Positions 13,327 through 25,520 of a stretch of 64,000 bases of DNA are shown in pieces (the first letter of the stretch is position 1; each line of letters starts with the position of its first letter). Under the pieces are notes generated by a model, which saw only the letters and a list, made by a program, of their open reading frames with translations, searched no databases and was not told the origin of the DNA. Source of the DNA: Oreocharis arfaki (Eukaryota; Chordata; Aves; Passeriformes; Paramythiidae); NCBI GenBank assembly GCA_013398015.1, contig VZRR01010924.1:305523-369522 (forward strand), read 5' to 3'. Both the position numbers and the translations under genes were made by a program.

Positions 13327-15434
13327 TTGCTTAGGGTCCATGTGCCCAGATGAGGCTGCATTGGGTTAGTTCAGTCACCACACCCCAGCTGAGCCACAGT
13401 AACTGATCATGCACAGGCTGTCCTCCCAGTCCAAAGCTCACCATTGAGCTTTAAGCAGAAATACCACGTCCCAGGGCCCTAATCCTTTAGCTCACAACAG
13501 CACAGCCAGCTGTGGGCTAAAAGCCACATTAAACTCACTGGAGGAGAAGCATTTGCTGAAATGCTTTGCTGAACAAGGATGAGCGACTGTGCTTGGGCTT
13601 TAGCTACACTTACAAATTCCTGTACATCTTGGCTCTGGTTTTCTTTGCCACATGGCAGCTGGTTACGTCCAAGAATTCCTGGGAGGGAAAGTGACTGTAG
13701 AAACTCAGCTGTGCAACATATGCTCCATCTAGTGTTTATTCATAGTATTTCATTTTCTGAAAAGGTTTGATTTGCTGTTAACACTTATTTCCATCTTTTC
13801 TGTAGTTCATATGTCTCCATACGATCATTATTGAAAATAATAGTCTTCTGCTTGTTGTTTCAACTGCACCATCTTGATTTAGCCTCCACTTACACCTTTG
13901 GTAATGATTATACACCAGTTTCCATTTAGAGATTAAATCTCATAGAGCAAAATGAAGGGAAAATGTTCTAAAAGAGCAGCAAGCATTTCCCCAGATGCTT
14001 TGCTAATGCAAAGTGAATGGGAAACTTCAAGCAGGAGCAAAACGTAAAGCCTAGAGGACACACAGGGGAAAGTTTCTCCCCATAAAAGATACTGCCCAGA
14101 CAGGGGGACACAGAGCTGAGTCCCTTTGCCCCACACTGGGGTGCTTTTTTGTCCTCTCATGTTGAGCCAGGCTGCTGGGAAGGACAGGAAAATAAGCAGG
14201 TGGCACAAAGCCCTTGCTGCCTCCTCAGGCCACCCTCATCACACCAGAGTACAGCAGCTGCTGGGAGTGAGTCCCAACAAGCACTTTGGCAAAGCTCTGG
14301 AGCACGAATGACCTGGAAATCCATAGGGGCTTTTCCAGGTGCTCAGGTTGGGTGCAAGGCATCTCTGCATGGCAGAAAAACAGGGACAGTGGCAACAGCC
14401 ATGAGGCCTGGCAACTGCCATGTGTATTTAAAAAGGGCAGGACTTGCATGCCAGATTTGGTTGTGGGGCAAATACTCCAACACACACACTCTTATAACAA
14501 CATGCTGTCCCTAATTTGCACTACTTGAGGGAGGCCCTGGTTCCTAATTTGCTGCTCAGCTGATGGTAATGCCCTTAACTGCAAAAAGAAAATCCAACAA
14601 AGAAAATCCCAGCAGATGGGACAAGAAGTCCCAAGCTAACATTTTGATTAGGAAGTAAAAGAAAAAAAAAACCCAACCATATTCTGCAGTGTTAGCAGGA
14701 CTGGTGAGGTGCTGGGATGGGCTGCCTGGCAATAGGCCAGGATCTACAGCGGGGGAGACCTTTAGAAAATACTTGAACATTCCCAGAGAAAGGCTTGGGT
14801 TGGCTGATCCTACCTGGAGCAGTGGCCACCCAAACAGGCCTATGTCTTCTAGGAGGAGGCTGAGGGGATCCCAGCCTAGCTAAGAGGAGAGCTGGCAAGG
14901 AACTGTGATAGCAACAGACAGTCTTTGGATGCTGCAGCCATGGGGCACAATCCTAGGCACAGATTTAAGATGCAGAAACAGAGCTTTCATTGCTGTGGAA
15001 AGCAGAAAGAGCACTGACAATACAGCTTCCTGGGGCAGAAAGGGCCCCACATCCCCTGCCTGCTCTTCCCCGTGCCAGAGCTTTCAGGAGAGCTCCCCGA
15101 AGCTGTGCTGTGGCACTGACACAGGTGAGAAAGCAGCAAACTGGGAGCAGGTCCCTGTGTGGAGAAAACACAGAGGGCACCTCTGGGGCACACAAAAACT
15201 AAATACATATAAGGGCATTTGCTGTAACAGTACTGCTTGAGTAGAGCCTCTAGTAAATCAGATACAGGCCTGCTGCAGGATGTCCTCCAGGGCAGCACAC
15301 AAACCAGGGCCAGTGTGCAGAGATTTAGGTCCAGTTTGCTTCAGAAAATGAGAGCAGCTTGCCCTAATGGGAAATAGGCAACACGAAAAGACATCTTCTG
15401 CCAGCTGTGTGTTTTGTGGTGCTTTTTACAGGTG

Positions 15435-15747
15435 ATGGCTGCGCTGCTCTTCCCTGTGCAGCTGCTGGCAGTGGCTGTCACTGTTTACCTAGAGCTGGTG
15501 AGGTCTGCTCAAGGTGGTGCCTACTATGGGATCAAGCAGCTGCCACCTCAGGTGCCCCAGTACCAACCCCTCGGACAACAAGTACCTCACATACCGCTAG
15601 GCAAAGAAGGCATCCCGATGCAGCACCTGGGCAAGGAGATGCCCCACATGCAGTACGGGAAGGAGTACCCCCATCTGCCTCAGTACAGGAAGGAGATCCC
15701 ACAGATGCCCATGCTTGGCAAGGATATGGCTCCCAAGAAGGAGAAAG
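15435..15747 (+). CDS. COL8A1: COL8A1 coding exon 1: signal peptide and NC2
   Basis: An acceptor (pyrimidine-rich TTTTACAG) ends at 15431, leaving three bases before the ATG at 15435. This start is chosen because it opens a signal peptide with a hydrophobic core at residues 4-19, followed by GAYYGIK, the conserved start of mature COL8A1. NC2 contains spaced KE-x-P-H/Q elements (LGKEMPH, YGKEYPH, RKEIPQ). The donor is AAAG|GTAGGT after 15747, splitting a Glu codon after its first base. NC2 is slightly shorter than the human one, lacking some of the PPQxP repeats. Confidence 0.93.
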
Positions 15748-18700
15748 GTAGGTCAGCGTGTCCCTCTCCACTCCTGCATGGTCCCATCTGGTGTGCCAGA
15801 GCACTGTTTGCCATGGGGAAATGGAACATTGGAGCAGGCTGCTGCAGGCAGGCACAGCACCCTTGTGCCCACAGGACTGGCCAGGCTGGTACCTGGCCAC
15901 AGGTGGACAAAACAGGTTCATGGGAGCTGTGGGGCAGCTCAGGATCACCAGCACGAAACCATGGTCATCCTCTGGGCTGCAGCACAGCCTCTGAGCAGCC
16001 CTACCTGCAATGAGCCTCCAGCACACAGGGCTGACCCCAGGTTTGCTCAGGTGCTTGTTCAGCGCTAGGAAAAACCTTGTCATCCCACCTGCTTGCAGAA
16101 AACCCTCCGATAGGGCTTCAAATGATGGCCCAGGCTCCTGTCTGGATCTGTTCCCACTCCCACTGCAACAACCAAACACACAAGCTAAGAGCCCCAAGAT
16201 TTGAATTTGGGAACATCGCTGTTTTGTCTGAATTTGTCCAGACCCTGTGATTTAGAGGTTTGCAGATAAAAACAAAGAATTGCTCTTCTGACTCTGGAGT
16301 CCTCTTTCTGTAAGTTATTTACGGGTATAACAGAAGCATTGAAAGTAGAGATGAGTAATGCACAAGTATGCACGTACAAGCACTTTCCCTATTAAGTAAA
16401 GGAAGTTTGGACAGTATTAATATATTTAAGAAAACAAGAAAAAAAATCCAAAATACAAAGGGTGACCAGGAATACCCAGTGTCATAAAATCTTTGTGAAG
16501 ACCACCAGTGTCTGTGCTACTGCAGACAAGCTGGTTAACTTTGCCTTACTGAGGCTTCAGCTAACCACAGCCTCCACTGACTTCAGAGGGAAATGGAAGA
16601 TTTCAGGGCCTTTTTTTGGAGTGTCCAAACAAGCACTATCGGCTGTAGTAAAATCAACCTATCTCATGAGCAAAGATTTTTGGCATGCATAAAACGGAAC
16701 ATATGCAGAGAGGGAGGATTTCTGCCTCCCAAAGAACAGCTAATTCTCTTGTCCTGAAACCTCATCTCCTGGCCTTCCCCAAACCTCTCACTTCCTTACC
16801 CATTTTAGAGCTGTAAAGAGTTTCCACTTAACCCAAAAAGCCTGCAGCTTGAAAAGCAACCAACCTCAGCAGCAACTTCCCCACCCTGGCCTGCAATGAT
16901 AAGCGGTCACATACACAAAAATGTGGGTTTGGACAATACAAACATTTTGCAAAGTGTTTAGAAGAGCCATTTTTAGAAGAGGCACTAGACGTGGCTGTGC
17001 CAAAAGAGCAATGCTGATTAAAGCTGTAGGTTTCCAGTAATACTTTGGTGGGAACCAGAGCCCTGGGGAAAATACAGGCATATCTACATATAAACTTCTC
17101 ACCAATACAGTCTTATAAAATTGACCTTGCTCATTTAAACGCCTCCAGAAAAAGCACTTTTATGCCAGGACTCCTCCCACAGCACGACAGCACTGAGTTT
17201 CCTGCAAAAACTCTTAAAGGTAGATTAATCTACAGCAACATGGGACAAAATACAGATTTTGCTGTTTAAGGTTGTATAGGTGGAAAACACGAGCAAAGTG
17301 CAAATGGCTTTTACATATGATGCATGGTAATTATTTTGTGGAAATAGAAGCGTGCATGGAAGTTTGGAGTATGCAAAACAGTAGTAACATCCTCTCCATT
17401 CTCAACGCCAGCCTGTAACTCACTAGCTGTCCCTGTCTACCACAAAACTATGAGGCATCATAAAAAGCATGTTCAATTCAAAACTGCCTGTTTTTTGAAG
17501 GATGTGATTGTAATCACCTTTTATCTCTCACCCTCCCCCCTTTTCCTTTTCTTCCCGACCCAGAAATTCCCATGCGCAGTCTGAGGGGTGAGCAAGGCCC
17601 CCCTGGTGAGCCTGGACCAAGAGGGCCACCAGGGCCACCAGGATTACCAGGTCATGGTGTGCCAGGAGCCAAAGGAAAACCAGGCCCGCAAGGATACCCA
17701 GGAATTGGAAAGCCGGGTTTGCCAGGGATGCCAGGAAAACCGGGGGTCATGGGGCCCCCAGGGCCAAGAGGGGAGATGGGGCCGAAGGGGGAGATTGGGC
17801 CCATGGGGATACCCGGACCACAAGGACCACCAGGGCCTCATGGTCTTCCTGGCATTGGGAAAGCAGGTCCTCCGGGGCTGCAGGGACAGCCAGGGCCAAA
17901 GGGTGAGCCTGGGATGAAGGGGCCACCAGGAATCCCTGGGATCCCAGGGCCGAAAGGGGAGAAGGGGGTTGGGATCCCGGGTTTGCCGGGTATGAAGGGT
18001 CCACCCGGGCTGCCTGGTCCCCCTGGCCCCGTGGGGCTGCCAGGGGTCGGCAAGCCAGGCATGGTTGGCTTCCCTGGCCCACAGGGACCCCTGGGCAAAC
18101 CCGGACCCCCGGGAGAGTTAGGGCTGCAGGGGCCTCCAGGGGCCCCCGGGATCCAAGGCCCTCCTGGCCCACCTGGCATTGGCAAACCAGGTCAGGACGG
18201 CATGCCAGGCCAGCCGGGCTTCCCGGGCGGCAAAGGGGAGCAGGGATTGCCAGGCCTGCCGGGCCCCCCTGGCCTCCCTGGGGTTGGGAAGCCAGGCTTC
18301 CCCGGGCCCAAAGGGGAGCGTGGTGTGGGAGGTCTGCCCGGCCCCCTGGGACCAAAGGGGGAGAAGGGGCATGCGGGGCCACCCGGCATGGGAGGGCCAC
18401 CAGGGGAGCCAGGCCAGCCAGGACTGCCGGGCATCATGGGCCCTCCAGGGGCTGCTGGTTTTCCAGGACCTAAAGGAGAAGAGGGTGCTGTAGGGCCACC
18501 AGGACCAGTCGGCCCCAAGGGAGAACCTGGCCTGCAGGGCTTTCCAGGAAAGCCAGGCTTTCCTGGGGAAGTGGGTGGCCCTGGGCTGCGGGGGCTGCCG
18601 GGCCCCACAGGACCCAAGGGGGAAGCCGGACACAAAGGCTTGCCGGGGCTGCCGGGTGTCCCAGGGCTTGTGGGGCCAAAGGGTGAGCCTGGGCTCCCCG

Positions 18701-19470
18701 GCGCCCAGGGGCTTCAGGGCCCCTCGGGCATCCCAGGCATCGCGGGACCCAGTGGCCCCATCGGCCCCCCCGGGCTACCAGGGGCGAAGGGCGAGCCAGG
18801 CATGCCCGGCCCCCCTGGCTTCCCTGGGGTAGGCAAACCTGGTGCTGCGGGGCTGCAGGGACCCCCGGGAAAGCCTGGGGCGCTCGGTCCTCCTGGCCAG
18901 CCGGGGCTCCAGGGGCCACCGGGTCCCCCCGGGCCCCCAGGTCCACCAGTCATCATCCCACCCACTCCGCCAGCCGTGGGACAGTACCTGCCTGAGGTGG
19001 GGCCAGGGATAGAGGGCTTGAAGCCGCCCTACGGCTACAAGGGCAAGAAAGGCAAGGCTGGCGGCATTGTCTACGAGATGCCCGCGTTCACGGCAGAGCT
19101 CCTCACCCCCTTCCCCCGCGTCGGGGTGCCCGTGAAGTTCGACAAGCTCCTGTACAACGGCCGGCAGAACTACAACCCCCAGACGGGGATCTTCACCTGC
19201 GAGATCCCCGGCGTCTACTACTTCGCCTACCACGTCCACTGTAAAGGCGCCAACGTGTGGGTGGCGCTGTACAAGAACAACGAGCCGCTCATGTACACCT
19301 ACGATGAGTACAAGAAGGGCTTCCTGGACCAGGCTTCGGGCAGTGCCGTGGTGCAGCTGATGCACGGAGACAAGGTTTACGTTCAGATGCCATCCGAGCA
19401 GGCGGCAGGACTCTATGCCGGGCAGTACGTTCATTCGTCTTTTTCAGGATATTTATTGTATCCCATGTAA
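15435..19470 (+). CDS. COL8A1: collagen alpha-1(VIII) chain, two coding exons (15435..15747 joined to 17564..19470)
   Basis: Joined, the two exons give 2220 nt, 739 residues plus stop; human COL8A1 is 744 as I recall it. Order: hydrophobic signal peptide (about 1-27), NC2 rich in Pro, Lys, His and Met (about 28-112), Gly-X-Y triple helix (113-566, 454 residues), then NC1 (567-739) with a C1q domain from about 607 ending FSGYLLYPM. I count eight two-residue Gly-X interruptions of the GHG/GIG/GVG type, as reported for type VIII collagen. Cys650 and Cys664 lie in the C1q domain. The secreted short-chain collagen trimerises through NC1 and forms hexagonal networks in Descemet's membrane and subendothelial matrix. 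COL8A2 and COL10A1 share the architecture, but the AYYGIK-type NC2 and the NC1 sequence fit COL8A1. Upstream non-coding exons were not identified. Confidence 0.96.
15748..17563 (+). other. COL8A1 intron between coding exons
   Basis: An intron of 1816 bases with a GTAGGT donor and a pyrimidine-rich CCCGACCCAG acceptor. It joins phase 1 to phase 1 and restores KEKEIP across the junction, matching KGKEIP in human COL8A1. Open frames inside it on both strands show no conserved domain. I see nothing else in it. Confidence 0.88.
17564..19470 (+). CDS. COL8A1: COL8A1 coding exon 2: triple helix and C1q domain
   Basis: One large exon encodes the last residues of NC2, the whole collagenous domain (17587-18948) and NC1 (18949-19467), with TAA at 19468-19470. 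The single-exon triple helix is characteristic of the type VIII/X short-chain collagens, unlike fibrillar collagens with their many small exons. The DNA is strongly G+C-rich from Gly (GGN) and Pro (CCN) codons. That composition also leaves long antisense frames open, and those are not genes. No frameshift or premature stop is present. Confidence 0.96.
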
Positions 19471-19490
19471 AACAAAACAGACAGACACTC

Positions 19491-19518
19491 ACACAACACA
19501 CACACACACACACACACA
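19491..19518. repeat. CA dinucleotide microsatellite
   Basis: An almost pure (CA)n run of about 28 bases that begins roughly 20 bases after the COL8A1 stop, so it is transcribed as part of the 3' UTR. Length polymorphism is likely. Confidence 0.9.
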
Positions 19519-19608
19519 AAACAAAACCTTTCTCCTCTGCTTCAATCTTTTATACCACAAAAGATGCATTTTACAACCATTTTGGACCATCTTGTACAAA
19601 ACCAGAAA

Positions 19609-19614
19609 AATAAA
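19609..19614 (+). other. candidate proximal poly(A) signal of COL8A1
   Basis: A canonical AATAAA hexamer about 140 bases after the stop codon. The downstream sequence has only weak GT/T-rich character, so use of this site is uncertain. Confidence 0.35.
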
Positions 19615-21089
19615 TACAAAGTTTAACATTATGCACAGCTAGTTATAAAACAAAAGGTGTGGTGAACATATCTAAAGATGTGTATCAGGTTCATAAACAG
19701 TTGTTTTGCACCCAAGGGGGACATATTAGCTGTACATTATATATTTCTGCAATGCCATGCTTACTTAATTTCATTCACAGTAATTCAGTACTAAAGTTCA
19801 AATCAGTGTATGTCACTCACTCCTGTTGCATTGATCATAGTTGTAAGATGCAAAACAGTGACTTAAACCAGAGTAGGTCAGTCTCATATTAAGAAATTTG
19901 AGTGGCTTATTTGACTAGGTGGGGGGTTTCTTGGGTTTCTGACAGCAGGTCTGCCTGACAATCAAAGCTCTTAGCTGGAGACCTGTATTTCCCTTCCCCC
20001 GTATAAAGTAATTGTGCAGGTGTAGGGTTTTTTTCATTAACAATTTATTTATGATGGAAGAGGAATCCTGATGGCATAACTATTCCCCCTGAGACTTCTC
20101 CAGCAGTCATTGGACCTAAAATGTCACCACTGACTCCAGCAGGCACTGGTTTCACCTCCAAATGCCATAGCACTTGAAAAGTCTCCATCTCTATTCACAC
20201 AGCTCAAGTAGATGAGGTAAATCTTCCCCATTTACTTTGTGCCACGTCATTGAGATGTTTTGGCCAACACATGGCAATACTTCAGGGTGGCATAAATTTG
20301 CTTGGATTTCTGTGCTTGTACCAAGAACCCATTTGGCTTGTCAGAAGAGACACCTACTCTGCCACTCAGCAAAAGCTGAAGCAGTTTCCTCTTAACGACT
20401 AGGCAAAGCAGAAGTAGCTCTGTTTGCTTAGCTGATTTGTTGCTTGAGATCAACCAATAACTTTACCAGCAATACTGATCACACAAATTTATCCAGGAAC
20501 TTGGTTCTATCTAAAAGCTGATTTCCAACCCTTATTTATACGTTACCAGTTGTCAAGGAAAACCTGCAGGCCTCAATACTTTTCTGTACTTGAGGACAGC
20601 GACTTCTGTGCACGAAGTCTCTGTCTGCTCATCAATGGTGCTAATCTCACCTCAACAAGTGTTCTGTTTCCAAAGGGCAGTGGACCTTGCTGTGGTTCCC
20701 TGTACAGTGCTGCACATCACACACTGCTGCGCTAGTTCAGAGAGTTAAGTGCTCATCACGTCTTCGATGTCTTTAGCTACCGCTACCGCTTTTGATTCAA
20801 AAATGAACTAGATTTTTCATGCAGAACTAAGATTGGATTTAACTGGCATTACCATTATTTAAATGCAGAGTTTAATGCAGTCTAACATTGACTAAGGACT
20901 CCAGTGATATAATGTGGTGCTTTATCTCAGAAATTTTATGGAACGGTGGCAGGAATGGACGGACAGTTTACCAGACACTGGTGACTTCAGTATGTTCCCA
21001 GAATATATGAGATATGTCAAAAGCAAATAATTTTGTATTTAAAATTTTTGTACTGATTTGAAAAAAATATCCTATTAAATATCTTTAAA

Positions 21090-21095
21090 AATAAA
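21090..21095 (+). other. candidate distal poly(A) signal of COL8A1
   Basis: A canonical AATAAA hexamer in an A/T-rich stretch, followed within about 20 bases by T-rich sequence (CTGTTTTCATTC) that could act as the downstream element. It fits a long COL8A1 3' UTR. Confidence 0.4.
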
Positions 21096-21110
21096 ACTAA
21101 AAAACAAATT

Positions 21111-24100
21111 CTGTTTTCATTCAGAACTATCAGAAGGAACATGGAACAGGCTGAATTCCTGTATCAGACCACAAGTACTCTCTGAAATCACTGACAGCCT
21201 GATATAGGGGGGAAAAAATTACTAAGAGACACCCCCTTTTCTCTAGTTCCCATCTCCTGGCAAAACATGCTCTATGCCACTGAGGGAACATGTCCCGTTT
21301 GCTGGGAGGGCACACAGGGTCTGAGGGAAACACGAAGAGGGAGGGGCTCCCTCAGGCAGTCCATGGGGACAGGTACTACTCAGCATGAGCCCACGTGGGA
21401 GTGCAGCTGAAGAAAGGCAGAGAGGCAGCCAAGGAATCAGCCACAGAGGCTGCTGCTAAGGGCTTGTGTTACCTGCAAAGGCAGAACTGGCTGCCCAGGA
21501 TGAGAGATGCTCACCACATCGCTGGCTTTCCTGATGTGGCTTCCCCACCTCACCTCAAAGATAAGCATTTCCTCCAAGCTGGTGAACTCCTCAACTCTCC
21601 ATACTGAAAGGAATGCACTGAATACCTACTGTGGCAGGGAATTATCTAACTATCCCTTGGACTCCCTGAAGCCCTCAGCATCTCATTTTTACTGCACAAA
21701 GAGAAAGAGAAAACAAATAATGAGCAAAGTACTGCAATCAGCATCTCTCACTTTCTGTCTAAAGTCATTTTCACTTCCTGAAATTTATCACACACCATCT
21801 TCTTTGTTCTACATCTCTTATTTTAGTAATCCCCTGATAGTCCTCAATAAGACAAGCAAGATTCAAAAAACAATGAAAACTTCAAATCACAAGGATGCTG
21901 CTTTTGATCTTACCCAAAAAACCATGTCCCAGCTCTGGCTGTACTCAGCCTGGAGTGAGATCTCCACCCACAGTAAAACTCAGCCCACCTAGGTTCAAAA
22001 ACTTATAGCTGATTGCTCTGTGAAGCACTAAAGTTTGTTCCAAAACTTCATACCGTATCTGACAACACCATGTACTTTACGCACCAGTAATAATGGCCCT
22101 GGGCATACCCACATATCCACACTCACACACAGAGCACTGGTCTTGCAAAAATAAGTCTGAGGGCACTGTCTTTAACAGTTTATTCACAGGAAAATAATCT
22201 CCTTCCATTTTTAGCATTCAAAATTTCACTTGAAACAACTGTAAGAATTCTTCAAAATACAGGTGGCACTTTAAAGGCATATAAAACTTAAGACAAATGG
22301 CAAATAAAATATTTCCCAATACCAAAAACATACGTTGAGCTTTTTATGTTCTTAAAAATCAGAGTCCAGTTAAAAGTGAAGGTACTTATACTACCTCCCA
22401 GGGCATTGTTAAAAAGGAAAGTATGGCATTGGAAACAAGAAGTACCACATGCTAATTAAACACCAAAGTTGTGATTTTGTATTATTATCACCTATATAGT
22501 CACTGGAAATGTCATTTAGTAACATCTTTTAGGCACTCTCAGATTCATATTTAGTGCAATAGTCTGTGACTTCCCCTAATTATTACAGCAGAGGAAAAAA
22601 CAGTTCCCCAACAGAAAACAAAGCAAGCTCCTGAAAGACTGAGCCAAACAGAGCTTTCAGCCAACATGTGTCAGTCATCCTGCCTGGTCTGTGCATAGTT
22701 TGGGATCCTAGATCTGGGTCTTTCTGACGGTGCAGCATTCTGAGAGGGGTGGCAGATAAAATGCAAAAGCACCTTTCCTGTAAGATGATGCCGTCTAGGA
22801 AGTTCGGCAGGCTGCTAGAGAACAGGAGAGAGTAAGAAGGGAGGAGAACATCCAACTTCAGACAGAAAAATGATGGGAGACACTGGCGACCTATACAGTT
22901 ACACCATTATCAGGCACAGAAATAAAGCTGGCAGCACCCTGGGATTCAAAAATGGCAGCTTCACTCCCGAGGTGTTAAAAAAACCTGGACAGCTTTTAAG
23001 GGGAAGTTTCAGTGCAGAGATTTCATTTTCAGGAATGGCAAAGAGGGAAAAAGCAAAGTCTTAATAGCCGCGCACTCTCAGAAACAATCTGCATATTTGG
23101 TGGTAGCATTATTGTTTTATTCTAAAAGCCTCAAGTCAAGTCTTTGGTACTGCAAACAGCTGTGAAAGAGTGTGCCCAGACAGAAGAAACAGTGATCTGT
23201 GAGCGCTGCTGAGAAACACACCACGCATGAGTGTTCCTGCCTGAATGAATTTAGTGCCAGAGCAAGAGCAGTCCTCGAGGCAGAGTAGCAGCAATGATCT
23301 GTGTGAAGCAGGTGGTGGAACAGCGCTGGTGGACATGGGATCCTACAAAACATCTTGTGGGGAGAAAAATTCATTACTTGCCTCACTGCTTACTATTGAG
23401 GAGAAAAGCTACTGGCCTGCAAGCTGGGCTTTCAAGAAAAAAACAAACCAAAAAACCCAAAACCGAATACCCCAGGGTTTATCAGCAGCATCAGCTCTTG
23501 GCTTGGTCCTGAGAGAACAGGTTTCATTCAAAACATTTCCCAGTCGCCCTGGGACAGCAACTGTGGTGGACTCAATATCCTTGCACCAGCACAGAAGTGG
23601 GTGAAAAATATCCCTGGAAATACTGCTTACTCTGAAAAGTAAGTCAGTCATACAAATGAGGAGGCCTAGTAAAAAATAAAAAGAAACAGCTGATATGGAT
23701 AAATGCTTGCAGAGAGCATATTAAATTCATTGAGAACACCAAAGATTACTTTAAAAAAATATTTTCTGGGGAGACCAAAACGCTGATGGGGCAAAAATAA
23801 AAAATACTAAAGGGATTTTCTTTAAAGTACAAAGAGTTTAGGAGACACCATTTGTTTGCCATGAAGCTTTTTTTTTTCAATTATTTTGTTTGTTCTGCTA
23901 CAGTTAGAATCCAAATCCCATCCTCCCACAAAAAGCAGAAAGCCTACTAGAAAAATTAGGAGAAGGAATTGGTTTAGATTAGTGGGAAGAGCATCTCTGG
24001 AGATAAAATAAAGCAGAGATAATCACTACATCTTCAAAAGCAGAGCTCCCTACCCACTTCCTGCAACTGGAGACAGGGGTGGAGAAGCAGAGGGATGCAG

Positions 24101-25514
24101 CCTGCACCATCACAAGAACTCTCCTCACAGAGTCTGGAGCAAATTCAGCAGCTCTCCTGGAAAAAATCCTCCTGGACAGCATACTGCAAGATGCTACATG
24201 GATGCAGGTGGATCGTGGCAGCAGCCATTGGGAGAGTCGGGGGCCCCAGCTCTGGAAGCAACTGCTGATTGTGCGGGTGAAGGGGCAGCCCCCCACTTCT
24301 GCCAGCCTCGGCTCTCTACACAGTCTAAGATCTACCAGGGGCTCCTCTGTAACAAGAGCTTGGAGAACACTGCTATGTCTGCAAAAAGCCTTGCCACAGC
24401 AGCTTTTTCAGGTGGAATTACTGTTATCAGGAGTTTAAATCACTGTAGGTCTGGGGCTGCAGAATGACATACAAACCTTTTTAATTAACTGAAATAACCA
24501 GGAGAAAGAAATGCTGGCAGAGACGAAGACAACACTGTCACTATTTTCTTACGTGAAAAGAAAATAGTATTTTATATTCAGATTTGAATTCAGATTTTCA
24601 AGCAAAGACCTCTTCAAAGTCTCAGGAAAAAATAAAGGAAATACAAAAAGTAAGAGCCCTTCTGCCAGCTGGTGAAGAAATTGTAGTTTCCTCGATTTCC
24701 ACCACCAGGGTCACCTGTTCCAGTGCCCCAGGACCTCCCACACCCCTCTCCTCCACAGTCCCACCTGCCACCCTGCACACAGGTCTGCAGCTGCACCCAA
24801 GGGACACGCAGCTGACAAGAAACCATGGCACAGCCTGTCCCTTGCTGGGACACACTGCATGGGGTGGTGTATCCTTCCCCACCCCATGCCACAGATTTTT
24901 CTGACATCTAGAGTTATTTCAGCTATGTCCAACTTGCTTCAAACAGACCAAAGCTCAGGAATCACTAGGTGAAAACAAGCCTCCTCCCCCTTCAGCTGTG
25001 GCACCTCTCCGAATCATACTGCGCTCCCTAATTCCCAAATGGCAGAGCCAAGGAAATGAGAACTGTGGGAAGGTGTTTGTGGTTTTGGTTGGTTTTTTTT
25101 CAGAACACCTACTGCATCTCACAAGAAATATGACTCTTCGGTTGCTTCAATGGTTATTCCTCTACATTGCTGCAGCAAAGAAAAATTGTGTTCACTACTG
25201 TGGCAATCCTCAGCTTCCAAAAATAACAAATACCATGGTTTGTGTTCATGCTGCAGTTGTTTGCATTACTCCTAAATGTACTCCTATATAATTTTATTTA
25301 AAAGCAACAAAGGTATTTCTACCAACTTCTAAGATTTTTTTAAAGTGGACTTCTTTGTGCTTTCTTCAGGTGTGCTTGATAAAGATAACCACAAAATCTT
25401 CCAGCAATTCTGCCATAATTAAAATAAAAAACTTATACACATGCCCTGTGAGAGAACTGGAACAGCATATTGTTGTTCTTTGACAGCTGTCAAGTGCCTC
25501 CTAGGCAGATTTAA
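21111..25514. other. intergenic region between the convergent 3' ends of COL8A1 and ST3GAL6
   Basis: I find no recognisable coding exon, RNA gene or well-preserved transposable element here. Several AATAAA hexamers on the minus strand (for example 22179-22184 and 25293-25298) could extend the ST3GAL6 3' UTR further left. Open frames up to about 160 residues have no domain signature. In particular nothing here resembles a DCBLD2 exon. Confidence 0.5.
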
Positions 25515-25520
25515 TTTATT
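25515..25520 (-). other. candidate poly(A) signal of ST3GAL6
   Basis: TTTATT on the + strand is AATAAA for the minus-strand gene, about 1.2 kb beyond the ST3GAL6 stop codon. It would give a 3' UTR of ordinary length. Further hexamers at 25293-25298 and 22179-22184 are alternatives. Confidence 0.35.

Larger units (their letters stand above)
1..15431. other. non-coding region upstream of COL8A1 coding exons
   Basis: No stretch here gives a protein I recognise on either strand. The open frames are short, lack domain signatures and have no supporting splice structure. In vertebrates COL8A1 has non-coding 5' exons separated by long introns, so this is probably 5' flank or 5' intron of COL8A1, but I could not place a non-coding exon with confidence. 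Separately listed contents are an assembly gap, a CpG-rich patch, a Maf-type palindrome, a CRE palindrome and a C-rich/A-rich tract. The remainder is ordinary A/T-rich DNA in which I see nothing specific. Confidence 0.6.
19471..21110 (+). other. COL8A1 3' UTR (probable extent)
   Basis: A/T-rich non-coding sequence directly after the stop codon. It contains a CA microsatellite close to the stop and two AATAAA hexamers (19609-19614 and 21090-21095). The end is uncertain: use of the first site would give a UTR of about 150 bases, the second about 1.6 kb. Long 3' UTRs are usual for this gene, so the distal site is preferred. Confidence 0.5.

Noticed and set aside
15532..16197. 221-codon minus-strand frame over COL8A1 coding exon 1 and its intron
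   Set aside because: It overlaps a proven coding exon on the other strand and has no recognisable domain.
17845..18840. GVGG and GMGG stretches in the collagen domain as extra helix interruptions
   Set aside because: They fit the register as ordinary Gly-X-Gly triplets. Counting them as interruptions would not give the observed helix length; eight two-residue interruptions do.
17644..19519. Several long open frames on the minus strand (up to about 219 codons) and alternative + frames across the COL8A1 exon
   Set aside because: They are by-products of GGN/CCN-rich collagen codons, which rarely produce stops in other frames. They show no independent domain or splice structure.
21111..25514. 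Possible remnant of DCBLD2 between the two genes
   Set aside because: I looked for CUB, LCCL or discoidin-like exon translations in both directions and saw none; a database search would be decisive.
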